A DNA stretch of 64,000 nucleotides from Trichobilharzia regenti (GCA_944472135.2 OX235263.1:29193379-29257378), one strand, 5' to 3'. Positions 39,640-51,194 are shown, numbered from the stretch's first letter. Translations and numbers: made by a program. Notes: generated from the letters alone by a model not told the origin.

Positions 39640-39890
39640 CGTATTAACATCAACTTTTGACTGGACACTAACTAGTGTTATTTGTTTAGCCTTCTGTTTA
39701 CTAAGGGCTGAATTCTATCAGTCAAGTTTGCAATGTGGCCACCCTGTTTGGTGGCTCGCCATAACACTACGCTCAAATTTTTTGTAAGAAGATGGCTGGA
39801 GGTAGTCATAAGGCGGCAGCCCTGTTTGACCTAAGTTTCGAGCTTGTTGGCACTCATCGGCAAGCACGAAATCTACGTCAAGCAAAACTG
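39640..39890 (+). repeat. Unclassified dispersed repeat, copy 1
   Basis: Shares TCAGTCAAGTTTGCAATGT, GGTGGCTCGCCAT and TTGTTGGCACTC blocks, in order, with 61895-62110. Class unknown, no coding evidence. Confidence 0.5.
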
Positions 39891-40717
39891 TCTACTGATT
39901 TCCTCCAATCATATAATAATATCAACTTTATTGTTGAAATTATATTTAAACAGAATACAGAATTGCCAAATATTTACTTTCCGTATACAATCATCAAGTA
40001 AATATTCATCAACAGTAATATCGTATGACACGATGTCATTATGTCTGAAAGAAGACTTAATCCTCTGTAACATTTTTCCTTCGTTTTCTTCTTGAAGTAC
40101 ACATGGGAGATTGGCAGCCAGTTAAAATTTGCGTGAGTTCATATTGCAGTTCAAGGAAATAATCAGAAGAATAAAAAAAACAACAAGATTCATTAGTAGA
40201 TTCATTATACTGGATAGAAATTTAGGTTGCCAAGTATTTTAACCGAGCAGCTAACATCTATTATTCAGGAAACTAATACTAATATAGAGTTGTATATATA
40301 CGTAATCTCTTCTCGTATTTCAATAGAATGATTAGTCATAGATTTCCTAAAGATCTTCAACCATTTTTAAATATTGTTTGCACTTCTACTTGAAGCCTTT
40401 ACTTCAGAAGTGAACTTCTGTAGAAGAGGATACATATAAAGCTTTTTTAGTTGTACAATTCAATTGAAAATCAAAACAAGATTTTGAGCGAACAGTTGTT
40501 TTCGATAACTTCTTCTTCAAGCTCTATAGTTAATTATAAATCCATGAATAATAGAGTACATATAGCCAATAAAGCCAAATGAAAATAATAGCAGAAACTG
40601 TATTGGGGTGCATGTGTAAGTTGAGATGATAGTCCATTAGTTAGCATAGTCAATTTAATGTGTATAGGGTGTTTAGTCAGAAAAATGTGATGCAGTGTGA
40701 ATGAACAATTGGGTGAT

Positions 40718-40948
40718 TTTTTTCCTTCATGTTCCCAGTGGAACATAGGGCCTCAAGCTAGTGGCTTGAAGTTTCTTTAGCAGTGTTTAATTTTACAGGA
40801 TGGGGTTGCTAGACTCATGCCCAACCTTTCCTCTCTACCAGCATTATTTCTGGTTTAGCGACGTAAAGAAGTGCGTCTGTGGCTGGGAATCGAACCCCGG
40901 ACCATATGTATGGTTGACCAGCGTCCTAACCGCTGTGCCACCGACGCC
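40718..40948 (-). mobile_element. tRNA-derived SINE, family D, with target-site duplication
   Basis: The B box complement GGAATCGAACCCC and A box complement CCTAACCGCTGTGCCA are clear. The element is bounded by 12-bp direct repeats CAATTGGGTGAT at 40706-40717 and 40949-40960. Its 3' end (left) reads, in sense, CCCTATGTTCCACTGGGAAC, as in SR2-like LINE ends. Confidence 0.85.
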
Positions 40949-41350
40949 CAATTGGGTGATATAGTGCTGTTTTATAGTTAACAGAATACAAGTGTCTTCG
41001 GGGTGAGGGAAATGCGATAACCACAAAATACATACAAATACATATTAACAAAGGAGGCACTGGATGTGAGGGCTGACCGATAATGTCTAATGTTAAAATA
41101 AAGAGGCTAAATTGTAAATTGTAATAAAATGCTATAGAATTGGTAGGCTTATTAGAAAATCATAAAGGTTGACAAAAATAAAGGTAACAATGAGGTGAAA
41201 TAAACCCTTATTTTTGTCAACATTTTTCTGACTAAACACCCTATACACATTAAATTGACTATGCCAACTAATGGACTATCATCTCAACTTACACATGTAC
41301 CCCAATACAGTTTGTGATACTATTTGCATTGGCCTTTATTGGCTATATGT

Positions 41351-42161
41351 TTATTTATTTAAACGCATAAAAAACTTGGTACAATATGGCACCAAGAAGG
41401 ATGCGCCACACAATAATAATAAAACAACATAGATCAAAAGAAAAAAAAGAAGGAAAAGAAAAATGTATATATAAGTAGAGAACGGATAAAGAACTTCATC
41501 TGGAAGGAAGACAGTCATGTTTCAACAAGTTCAAACAGTGTTCGTTAACTGTCACCGGGAAGGGATGTAAGAAGGAAATTGCAACACGTTCGCCATTGAC
41601 TACGATTCTTGTCCATATCCGATAACGTTTCGAGCCATCGATTTGAACAATCTCTCGGACCCCAACCAGGGAGTCGTGACACCCCAACCGATGCTAATCT
41701 AGCACAAACACCCTTCATCCCACGACGCCACGTCATAGACTGACCACCTCTCCGCCTTCTCCATCCCGTCCCAGGGCTGGCTAGCGAACAGAGACCTGTA
41801 TAGAAGCCTCTGGGATGACATTCGCAGAACATATCCAAGCTACCGGAGCCGGTGTTTACAGATGACGACACTCATTGAATGGTGATCTCCACTGTGTTCA
41901 AACACACGCCGCCGAACCTTAGAATTAGTCACGCGATGATGCCATCGAACGCAAGCAATCCTGCGGAGACAGCGGTGATCGAACACACAGAGTCGCCGCA
42001 CATCCTCAGCCTACTCGGAGAGGCCAGATTTCACAGGCGTAGAGCAGGGTAGCCCGCACCGAAGCATTGTATACCCGACCTTCGACAGCCAGGCTAACGT
42101 CGCGACGGCGCCAGAGATGGCTCAAGTTGATGTATGCCACCCTAGCCTTCATTATACGGTC
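41351..42161 (-). pseudogene. Second-family RTE-like LINE fragment with target-site duplication
   Basis: Minus-strand frames give MKARVAYINLSHLWRRRDVS, YNASVRATLLYACEIWPLRV, then GWRRRRGGQSMTWRRGMKG and WGPRDCSNRWLETLSDMDKN, homologous to 12125-11415. The direct repeat GGCTATATGT at 41341-41350 and 42162-42171 brackets it, and the left end is a TTTATTTATTT tail (minus-sense A-rich). Confidence 0.82.
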
Positions 42162-42525
42162 GGCTATATGTACTCTATTATTCATGGATTTATAACTGTA
42201 GAGCCTGAAGAAGAAGAAGTTATCAAAAAAAGCTGTTCGCTCGAAATCTTGTTTTGATTTCAATATATGGGGATTTTTCATTTACTTAATTGAAAATCAA
42301 CTCATAAATATAATCAAGACTTTAATTCACATTGAAGAGAATATAAACTTGATTCTTTTACAAGAAGAAAATTACAACATTGAATTTGACCTGCAAAATA
42401 GTCACGGGAAGTCGCTTTATGCGCTTTAAATAACAGTCTCATTTTACTGCAACTATAACTTCACCTACAAGCATCTTTCACGCTTAATACATACCAGCTG
42501 GCCATTTCAACTCAGTATTAGGATG

Positions 42526-42780
42526 AGCCGCTGAGGAGACCGCTGGGTGACATCGCGCGTCAAGCCCTCGAGTGGAACCCGAAAGGGAAGCAGCGAATGG
42601 GACTTCAGTGCAAGGGTGGGTGACATGGAGGAGATCGTGTGAAGAGGAGTTGAAGCAGTATGGACTAATATGGATGCAGGTGAAAAGTACAGTAGAAGGA
42701 AGACAAAAGTGGCAAGTGGATACGTGCAGCTGAAGCCCTATGTTCCACTAGGAACCAAAAGGAGCAATAATAATAATAAT
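42526..42780 (+). pseudogene. SR2-like RTE 3' fragment
   Basis: Carries GAGACCGCTGGGTGACATCG, the Arg-rich end and GAAGCCCTATGTTCCACTAG, closing with an AATAATAATAATAAT tail. It matches the subfamily at 31175-32350. Confidence 0.8.
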
Positions 42781-43053
42781 TAAGATGAGCAATACTTGGT
42801 ATTAAAAATATTTTCTACTTGGTAAATTAATTATCCACACTATAGGCCTAATTTTTTCTTTTCTTTTTGTATTCTAGTTTCACTGAACAGTAGGTTCTGT
42901 CCGTTTATTTACATAGATTATACAAAAAAAACTTTTAAATATGTGCAAAAAAAGTGTACTTGATAAGTTTACCTTCTTATAATATTTATAAAGCGATTTC
43001 AATGATATGAGAATAAAACTTGTGCACTGTGGTGGAGTATAATTCCATTATGG

Positions 43054-43692
43054 GTAAATTTTTGTTTTGATAAAGTCTCACAGTGTTATACAGTAATGTT
43101 TACTGATGACCATGTTTCGAGCACAATTTATTGCTCATAATCATATCAAGGTACTCACACAACTTTCTAACTTCATTTATATAGTTCCATTATTTTTCAT
43201 TTGATTTTCACTTGATCTGATTGGCAGTAGTATTTTCCATATTTCAGGTATGAGTGATGAATCATTCCTATTGCATGTGTTTGGTGTAGACTGGATGAAC
43301 AAGGATTCAGTAATCGACCATTCTTACCTTAGCTAAATTCTTATGTTCCAACAATCTGACTAGCCCTGACCTACTAGTTTGACCTATGACCTGTGACGTC
43401 ACAGGTCATTTAGCTAAGGTAAGAATGGTCGATTACTGAATCCTTGTTCATCCAGTCTACACCAAACACATGCAATAGGAATGATTCATCACTCATACCT
43501 GAAATATGGAAAATACTACTGCCAATCAGATCAAGTGAAAATCAAATGAAAAATAATGGAACTATATAAATGAAGTTAGAAAGTTGTGTGAGTACCTTGA
43601 TATGATTATGAGCAATAAATTGTGCTCGAAACGTGGTCATCAGTAAACATTACTGTATAACACTGTGAGACTTTATCAAAACAAAAATTTAC
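43054..43692. repeat. Near-perfect 285-bp inverted repeat with 69-bp spacer
   Basis: Arms 43054-43338 and 43408-43692 are reverse complements with one difference seen (ATGTTTCGAGC against GCTCGAAACGT). The spacer ends in a perfect 20-bp palindrome at 43388-43407. In the right arm, GAGCA...TGCTC followed by GAAA resembles a hammerhead helix II and core. No ORF. Confidence 0.9.
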
Positions 43693-44104
43693 GATTTCAA
43701 TGAAATTTCTCTTTTCTAATTAGTGTAGTTGTAGTGTTTTGCATTCTTTAGAAATTTACAAGTTATTTTAATTATTCTACTTTTTCCAGTTAAAACAAAA
43801 TTATTAATATATAGGTTTGTAAGTGTAAGTATGGTTTAAAGTTAAGTACACTTTATACCCTATACTCTTCTGTACTATGCTTATAATCCTTGATTGTCAT
43901 TTCAAAATGTATGTATGTATGTGAATTTAGGCTGTTTTTTTAATTTGTAAGCAGCAGTCACACGTGTTGCACCTCATTGACGTATTGTCTGCCTACGCTT
44001 TGCAAATGATAAGTCACAGGTTCACATATTTTGTTTTAGGTGTTGTGTTAAAAACTGTTTTAAGCCTCACTTTTGTTATAATAAAGGTTTTTGTATCTTC
44101 TATA

Positions 44105-44375
44105 GTTTTGGTTTGTAAGGGTTAGTTATGTTTTTACGAGTTGATCACGCACTGATATCAGTTAGAGGAGCATTGAAAACCGGTCAGGGAGTACTGGACA
44201 TCTGCTGTTTCAACCTAGTTTTGGGAATCATCGGCAGTACGCACCCGCCACAGGGAGGTTCGAACCCAGGACCTTCCGGTTACAAGACAAGCTAGCTCGT
44301 ATACCATTCAGCCACTGGGATCCGATTCAATGGCCAGTCCATGAATTCTAACTTCTACCAATTCGTGATTTAGCG
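44105..44375 (-). mobile_element. Hammerhead SINE family B, best-preserved ribozyme
   Basis: Minus-strand copy. The hammerhead reads GTACTG (helix I), CCGATGA core, TCCC..AGG helix II and TTGAAAC, with the matching CAGTAC on the 3' side (44188-44240). B box complement GGTTCGAACCC and A box complement CATTCAGCCACTGGGATCC are also present. Confidence 0.72.
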
Positions 44376-45004
44376 CAACTCCAAGGAAACCTTTATTATA
44401 ATGAATATCATATACCCAATGCCCAAATTTTTTCAAACCTCACTTTTGTTGTCTAATTTTATATTTTACTGGATCTGAGTGTAATGCATATGTTAAATCC
44501 GAAGGAATTTAACATGTGGGATTAAGTGAGCGATCCTCAGTTTGCTAAGCTGAAGTGAAAGTCACTCTTGCATAAAAAAGTCATCAGGTAATATTACAAA
44601 CTTTCATGAAAAAAAAATTTTGAAAAGACTTTAAACTTCTTACATTTTTTTTTAGTAATTAAGCCAGAAAATGAAACACTAAATCGATATGAATAATAAT
44701 AATAATAGATTTTGTGAAACACCATTCAAAGTGGAGTAAACAACACGCTAAATGAGTTAGCTATATAAAACGAGTTTTCATCACCTTAAATTGAAGAGGT
44801 GTCTCATGGTTTTTTTTGTGTATTATAGGAGTGGCTCACTTTTATAGTATGCTGTAAATTGAATACGTGTTAGTTTTTAAATTACAGTTAGGTTACTCAT
44901 GGAATAGAAAAACCGATATCTACAAAATGAACAATACATAAATATAAAATATGTCACATATGATGGAAGTCAGTGCTCATTTTATGAGGCATAAGAAGTT
45001 TAAC

Positions 45005-45150
45005 ACAGTTATAAGTGACTAGTGGTGACTACGGGTTTGAACCTCGGTGGGAACATCATCACTCACTGAGGAACGCAAGTACGAACGCAAATAGGACGAA
45101 ATGAGAATCCTGGATTTCACTGCTAGTCACTATCAACCAGTTGACTTCAA
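45005..45150 (+). mobile_element. Sm-alpha-type hammerhead SINE
   Basis: B box-like GGTTTGAACCTCGG, the GGAACATCATCACTCACTG body, AAATAGGACGAAATG hammerhead half, and the end block CCTGGATTTCACTGCTAGTC. The CUGAUGA half is damaged. Confidence 0.65.
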
Positions 45151-45256
45151 GTTACACTTATAAATAGTTTAAAATTTCCATTGTTTTAGCCTTTCCCTAC
45201 CCTCTACGTAGATAAAAAGAAACAACAATGAAGGAGGAAAAGAAACTTAGAGATGG

Positions 45257-45912
45257 TCATCGGGAAGTAGCCATTAACATGCACCTAGTCCTAAGGAATG
45301 ACTGAATTCCATCAATCATATTTACATCATAAGGTAACATGAGTTTAAGTCCTCGAGAGAATATTAGCAGGAAGTCGTATACCTTGACTTCGTGCTCACT
45401 GGTATTTATCAAAAAAGCTGTCTGCAGCCTTGACGGAACTGATATCTGCCTTGAGATACAAATCTGCGTCACCGACTTTTTCACTCAGGGAGCTTTTCGG
45501 GCGCTTTGAATACAATTTATTGCTCATAATAATGTTTCAGTAATACGATAAGATTACATTCACCTAGGTGTGCTTACACGGTTATCCAGTTATTCTCACT
45601 CTGTCATTGGGTATTATATCAAACGAACCTACTTAATATACAGTTGAACTGGGCAACACCGCTCAAATTCTATTCTTACGCTACAAAGGGCGTATTATGT
45701 ACTGTTACGGTGCACTCTTTTTTAATCATGTAAGAAAGTCCTAATGCAAATAGTTTAGCTTTTGAGAACGGCAACACTGAAAGGAATGCTTTAAGAGTGT
45801 CATTTTTATAGTCCAAAATCTGCATCATAAGTTTATTGTTCTTCTTCATTGTGCTACATAACACCATGCGCTGAAGACAGCTATCATTGTATATGAAAAG
45901 TGCATTTGCCAA
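45257..45912 (-). other. Two unrecognised minus-strand open frames
   Basis: Frames 45912-45676 (78 codons) and 45484-45257 (75 codons) have protein-like composition, for example SRLQTAFLINTSEHEVKVYDF, but no motif I recognise. The interval between them (45510-45540) resembles the hammerhead-like arm sequence of 43054-43692 (minus-sense ATTATGAGCAATAAATTGT), so they may belong to an unclassified element. Confidence 0.25.
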
Positions 45913-46454
45913 AGACGGAATGAATTAAAAGACAATCTGAACGAAGAATATTCTTCTCAATAATTTCTCTTCAGGTTCTTACAATTATATAATATAATAT
46001 TTGTGGTCGTTACAATAAAGACCAGTTATGCGGCGGTGGATACATTTTTAACTTAGAATAACAGATTAGTTATGAGGTGTCGAAATAAATAGTCATATTT
46101 GTGTGACAAACGTGCTAGTTGGCTGAAATCGACTACTAAATATTGTAAAACGGGAGACAGTGATGGTGATCATTTATAGTAGATTTGTAGAGTGTGGGGT
46201 AGGAAAATTGACAAGTCAGTTCAAGGTTATCGAAGGTGTCAGGTGAGTGGCTCGTACAAAGTGGTCTGTCTTAAACAGGGGATAGTAAGCCTGCAATGAG
46301 AGGTTCATAATGAGATAACGAGTATGTTAAATGAAACAGATATCACTAATAATAAGTCCGTATAAATGAAAAGTTCGATAGTATCGAGGGAATGTTTGCA
46401 TAAAGGGCATAAATTATGACGAATAATAATTATTAATAACTGTAATAATAATAT

Positions 46455-47272
46455 TTATGATAATAAGCAAAGTACAAAAAAGAAGGAAAAAAACACAAGA
46501 GGGTTAAGGGGAAGGAGCACTCTTGGTGAGAAGAAAAATCTTCGATCCAGGTTTGGCCACGGTAGGAACAGTGTCTGGACGTGTTCTTTTTGGATACAAA
46601 GTTCCGGTTTAGTTGATCTTATTGCAACAGCTTCAGCTATGTGTAGGAGACGTAAGCGAACTGTACGTGATAACGACTTCGGAATTCGGTATATAACCCT
46701 GAAAGCTGTGTTGACTTCGATGCGATGTCCAGTATCGACCAAGTGTGACAGGATCGAGCTTTTTATGCATTTAATTTCCCCCCTGCTGAACCTATCTGGT
46801 AAGTGTTCTCGAACCCGTAGACGAACCTGCCTAATCGTGCGCCCTATATAACTTGAACCACAGGAACAGTTGAAATGGTATATGCATGAAGAAGAGCTAA
46901 GGTTAGTGGGTAAGACATCTTTGAGTTGGTGGGTGAACATTGGACGGCTAGTGAAGGATAGACACAGATGTGCAGAGTAGAAAGTTTTCTTGATCGCCGT
47001 GGTTAAACGTTGGGATAGAATCTCCGCAGGAGTATCTCCCTTGAATTGGAGATGTAAAAACAAAAGCTTTTTCTTCAGAATTGCCAGTTCATGTTTACGA
47101 CTATTATAACCTATGTTGGCTTTAATGAACTTCTCTAGATATCCGTTCTCACTTAGAATGTCTCGAATGACCTAGAGTTCTTTCTCCACGCAGTCTTCGG
47201 AACAAATAGACCTCGCTCTAAATGCTAAGCACCTGATTAGATTACGGAATGTTCTTGTAAAGTTAAAAAGCT
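46455..47272 (-). pseudogene. PLE C-terminal fragment (GIY-YIG)
   Basis: Frame 47063-46455 gives [48 protein letters not shown], and AEAVAIRSTKPELCIQKEHV..LFLPW. An upstream linker (RCLAFRARSICSEDCVEKEL, ENGYLEKFIKAN) with a stop extends it to about 47272. The RT is missing; the nuclease motif is intact. Confidence 0.85.
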
Positions 47273-47442
47273 AGTTGACTACTTACCACCATGGTACTTG
47301 AACAAGTTATCTGAAGGCACTGATTATTCAGGGGTGTTCGAGTCACACCATTATCAAGTACCTTTCGACAATAACTAACTTGAAGAGATAGAAATCATGC
47401 AGATAAAGATGTTCTGCTGTGTCAGAGACTCATATTCTGACA

Positions 47443-47640
47443 TTAAGTCACAGTGGTTAGGACTCTCGCCGACCATGCACATCATCCGAGGTTTGATCTC
47501 CTGCCGACTCACACCTGATATCAATTAGTCGACCTGCAAAATTTGGGCTACCGATATCATATGCTGAAAATTCCATACTTGTACCAAACATACAGTGTGA
47601 AATCAAGCTGTAATCAAAAATAAAATAAAACAAACTAATA
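47443..47640 (+). mobile_element. tRNA-derived SINE, family A, 5' shortened
   Basis: Begins within the A box (CACAGTGGTTAGGACTC). B box GGTTTGATCTC, body and GTGTGAAATCAAGC tail present. Confidence 0.8.
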
Positions 47641-47979
47641 ATGTCTATCTAAGTAAACTTAGCCTTGAGGATGAAATAAACAATAGTGAACATTTGATGA
47701 ATGCCTAATTCACAAATGAATATGACACCTGTACATATGTGAAATTTACTGCTTTTCTTTTAATAAAAAAAAAACATTCACCTAAAGAAATTTTGCTTAA
47801 AGGTTAGCTGCATACGCATTATGAATGCGCATCATCATCATCATGAAAATCTGTTTTTTCGTTGAATTATTTTTATTTCTACACTATTCATTATGATATT
47901 TTCCGACAATGTGTCAATAATAGCTACAATTTTTTAAAATAAAACAAAATTCATTGTTTTGAATAAGAGTGAAGTATAA

Positions 47980-48022
47980 GGAGGAGGAGGAGGAGGAGAA
48001 GAAGACGAAGAAGAAGGAGACC
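47980..48022. repeat. GGA/GAA-rich simple repeat
   Basis: Purine-only strand (AGGAGG units, then GAAGAA with interruptions). Confidence 0.85.
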
Positions 48023-48507
48023 GTTTTGTCAAGAATTATACAAAAAAAAATACACGCCCCGTCCTTTTTAACTGTTTTTTTTGAATTATTCACTTTATCA
48101 AAGTCATTATTTAATACATTCTAATTTTAAAGATTTTCGTCTGTAAGTTACACCACTCTTAGTCTGCATTTAGATGAAGATCAATACTGTGTTGCTTTTC
48201 TGTATGTAATACACTGAAAAAAATATGCACACAATTGACTAAATACATTGTTACTTTAACCACTCTGGGTTTAGCCTGTTCAATTCACTAAGTGCATTTC
48301 TATGCACTTTTCACTAGTTTAGTGGAAAAATTAGTAAAGTTTGAAGCAATAAAACTTTTAAACTTAATTCCTCAAACGGTTTCTTTACTTTCTCATAAGT
48401 ATGTGAATGTTGAGATATGTAATTGGCTTTCTTAGTTCATTAAAACAACTCTCTGCCAACTTCATTTTGCAGCCTTAAACCTCGGAACACACCATCAAAC
48501 TAGATAA

Positions 48508-49293
48508 TAGACCTCACTGTCTGCCTGCTTTCGACATAGAACTTTGCACAGATGTGCGCCAGTTCAAGCCACCACACTCCCTCATTGTAGCACACAAAGC
48601 AAGAGAAGAAAGTACAAGAAATGCATAATAGAGACAATAAACAGAGGTGTGAGACAAAGGAATAGTAATAACGAAGAACAAAACAGTTTCATTGGAAATT
48701 ATAAGTCACAAGGAGTGGAAGCATGTGCGCCAGCCATTGAGAACGATCTCTTTGAGCCATGTCACCAATTGTTTCAAGCTTCCATTGGTTTTTACCGTCC
48801 GAGGACCCCAACCAGTCAGGAAGTCTACACCTTCTTCCTACGTGGCTGGCTTAGACCAACTGTTGTAGATTTCATTAACTGGTGAGGCCATGTTTTTGTT
48901 TGACCTCCGCTAGCTTTTTTCCAGCCTGACCCTATATCCACTAACATTGCTCGTAGAGGAAGGTGATGACTAGGCGTGCATACGTAACACATGTCCTAAC
49001 CATCTCAGTCCATGTAACTTCACAACTCCGTCGATTGATTTCCCCTGTTTACCTAGAACTCGACGCTTAGCCTCAATATTGCTCACCTTATTGTACCAAT
49101 TCACACGGGAGATAGAACGCAGGCACCTATGATCAAAGACAGCTAATCTTTTCATGTATTCCACTCTCAGTGGCCAAGTCTCACTCACAGCCATAAAGGA
49201 GGACGGAGTGGACTGATGAGTAGTACATCCGCCCTTTGGTCGATAGTCGGATATCTCGTCTACACCAGGGACGGCGTAAACATTAGGCCTCAC
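48508..49293 (-). pseudogene. Second-family RTE-like LINE fragment
   Basis: Minus-strand frame 49293-48970 gives SETWPLRVEYMKRLAVFDHRC, KRRVLGKQGKSIDGVVKL and LRWLGHVLRM. The 3' part continues in other frames to the family end near 48508 (CTGTCTGCCTGC). 5' truncated. Confidence 0.82.
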
Positions 49294-50100
49294 TAGTCAA
49301 ATACCAGCATGTTGTGCTTTGTATACATGTTGTATGCCTGTTACATGCATGAAAGATGTAAATATAGTTATATACCTAATTACGCCTGGCTAACATATTG
49401 AGTCTACTAATTTCACTCAGTGGGGGTCCCGTTGGCTTATTTGTGTGTGGCTAGAATTGAGATCTAGAGCAGAAAAGTCACTTTTCAGCTCAAGTTTAGT
49501 TGTAATTTTGTTATCCGGCTGGATGGATCCACGTGAGCGAGGAAAGGTTGTGACACTTGCCAGTGCCTCTTCATGATCACTGCTCGCGCTCCTATTGATT
49601 ACAGATCCAAAAAGAGAGAGGATCAGCTTTGTAAGAGATTTCCCAATTTGCCGTCAAAAGCAAAACTCTGAGATAAATTCTTTCAGACAGGCGATTTTGA
49701 TGCTTAATTGGGGAAAGTAGGCTAGCCTGAAAAGCGTTTTTATGGTTTCTATGGTATTCTATACTCACTAAATGATAAACAGGAATGTTCCTTATAGTCT
49801 TTCTGAGATCATCAACTGTTTGTGATCGGTACTAATTTCAAAAGACAGTGGACACATTTCCTCGAAATCAGGCTAAAAGCAGACACAAATAAACCTGTTA
49901 ATTATAAGTTACTGATATTGAGAGTCAATGTACGATTACTGCACCTTATTCAGCACTTTTGTACAGATTTTCAACATATTGATACGAGTACTTATACGCC
50001 TACAACTGACTGCAAATAGGAAACAAGCAGTCACGCAGTGCAAAAATAATTCAGTCAGCCGTACTTAAGGTGATAAAAAATGTCTATGGTCTAAAACGAG
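49294..50100. other. No gene recognised; possible LTR-like start at 49311
   Basis: A TGTTG start and transcribed-looking sequence could suit an LTR, but no partner copy, tail or primer-binding site was found. Confidence 0.25.
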
Positions 50101-50590
50101 ATAGAAAATTAGTCCTAATAGCTTGATCCTAAATATGTCTGAGGGTGTTGGTGGCGAACTGATGTTTACACTGACTGACATACCAGCTGGTGTACAGAAA
50201 TTTAAGGTAATTCTGTCAAACTGGTGTAAATCACTGATCATCCTACTTCATAAGAAAGGGGATATATACTCATTTGAAAATCACAGGATTAACTCGGCTG
50301 AGTGTGGTTTGAGAAAACAAATAAGAGAAGACTTTGTAGGTTTCATTTTTGTGCCAGTGACCTTTGGTCATATCCTGACTTTATAATAGGTTTCACAACA
50401 TAAATATCCTTACTATCCTCCAACAAATGTCGTATTTCCCCACCTTAAGACTGAGTTTGATCCTGCCAATAGGGAAATGCAACAGACTTTGATCTTTAAG
50501 TGAATGCCATGAAAGTAGATTGCTATAGTCAAGATACTTAGGTTGAACTTATGCAGATGGATGAGAGATTAGAGATAGTTGTTGTCTGAA
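50100..50590 (+). pseudogene. Decayed LINE reverse transcriptase fragment
   Basis: Frames read WCKSLIILLHKKGDIYSFENHR (the KKGD...NYR RT motif), then AECGLRKQ (AGFR motif), then LKTEFDPANREM (motif A-like, F-D retained) with stops. The order fits an RTE-type RT, probably the second family. Heavily mutated. Confidence 0.5.
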
Positions 50591-50744
50591 TTGATGACAA
50601 CTACTGATGCCCACTGTCAATTTTTGCTGTTATTTAATTTCATTGTAGATGCACTGATGTATGTACTCCTGCTCGACTGTGATGTCTGAATGAACGAATG
50701 AATGAATTGCAACCACACAAAAGTATTTTTTTAAATATTTTGGA

Positions 50745-50990
50745 ATACCAAGTGCGTCGGTGTTATAGTGGTTAGGACGCTCGCCAACCATGCACATGGT
50801 CCGGGTTTCGATCCCCGGCCACAAACGCACTTCTTTACCTCGCTGTAAGCCAGAAATAATGTTGGTAAAGAGGAAAGGTTGGGCTGGGTATGAGGCTAGC
50901 AACCCCATCCTGTAAAATAAACACGACAGCTACAGAAACTTTAAGCCACCAGCTTGAAGCCCAATGTTCCACTGGGGAACGTGAAGGAAA
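50745..50990 (+). mobile_element. tRNA-derived SINE, family D
   Basis: A box-like TGTTATAGTGGTTAGGACGC, B box GGTTTCGATCCCCGG. Body CGCTGTAAGCCAGAAATAAT and AACCCCATCCTGTAAAATAA. The 3' end GAAGCCCAATGTTCCACTGG is like SR2-like LINE ends, with an A-rich tail. Confidence 0.82.
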
Positions 50991-51134
50991 AAAAAGATGA
51001 TTTAGTCTTTTTAGGTAAGGATAATAACGAAATGCAAAATCCTTTCAATGTTAAGTATGTCTGGCTTGCAGTTTTTACGTTATTAAATCAATGAGATATT
51101 CACGTGGCAAACTGTTCTTAGGATATGAAATCAG

Positions 51135-51135
<1 letters not shown>

Positions 51136-51193
<58 letters not shown>
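51136..51193. repeat. (TA)n microsatellite
   Basis: Nearly pure TA dinucleotides with one TG interruption. An apparent Ile-Tyr open frame across it is an artefact. Confidence 0.9.

Positions 51194-51194
<1 letters not shown>

Larger units (their letters stand above)
40463..42265. repeat. Large inverted repeat, right arm interrupted by an RTE insertion
   Basis: Left arm about 40463-40688. The right arm is split into 41221-41350 and 42162-42265 by a minus-strand RTE piece. The outer ends carry AAAATCAAAACAAG and its complement, like the PLE terminal sequence at 27117. A SINE-D copy lies in the spacer. Confidence 0.75.

Noticed and set aside
49311..49700. LTR of a gypsy-type element
   Set aside because: TG start and general look only. 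No paired LTR, polypurine tract or primer-binding site seen.
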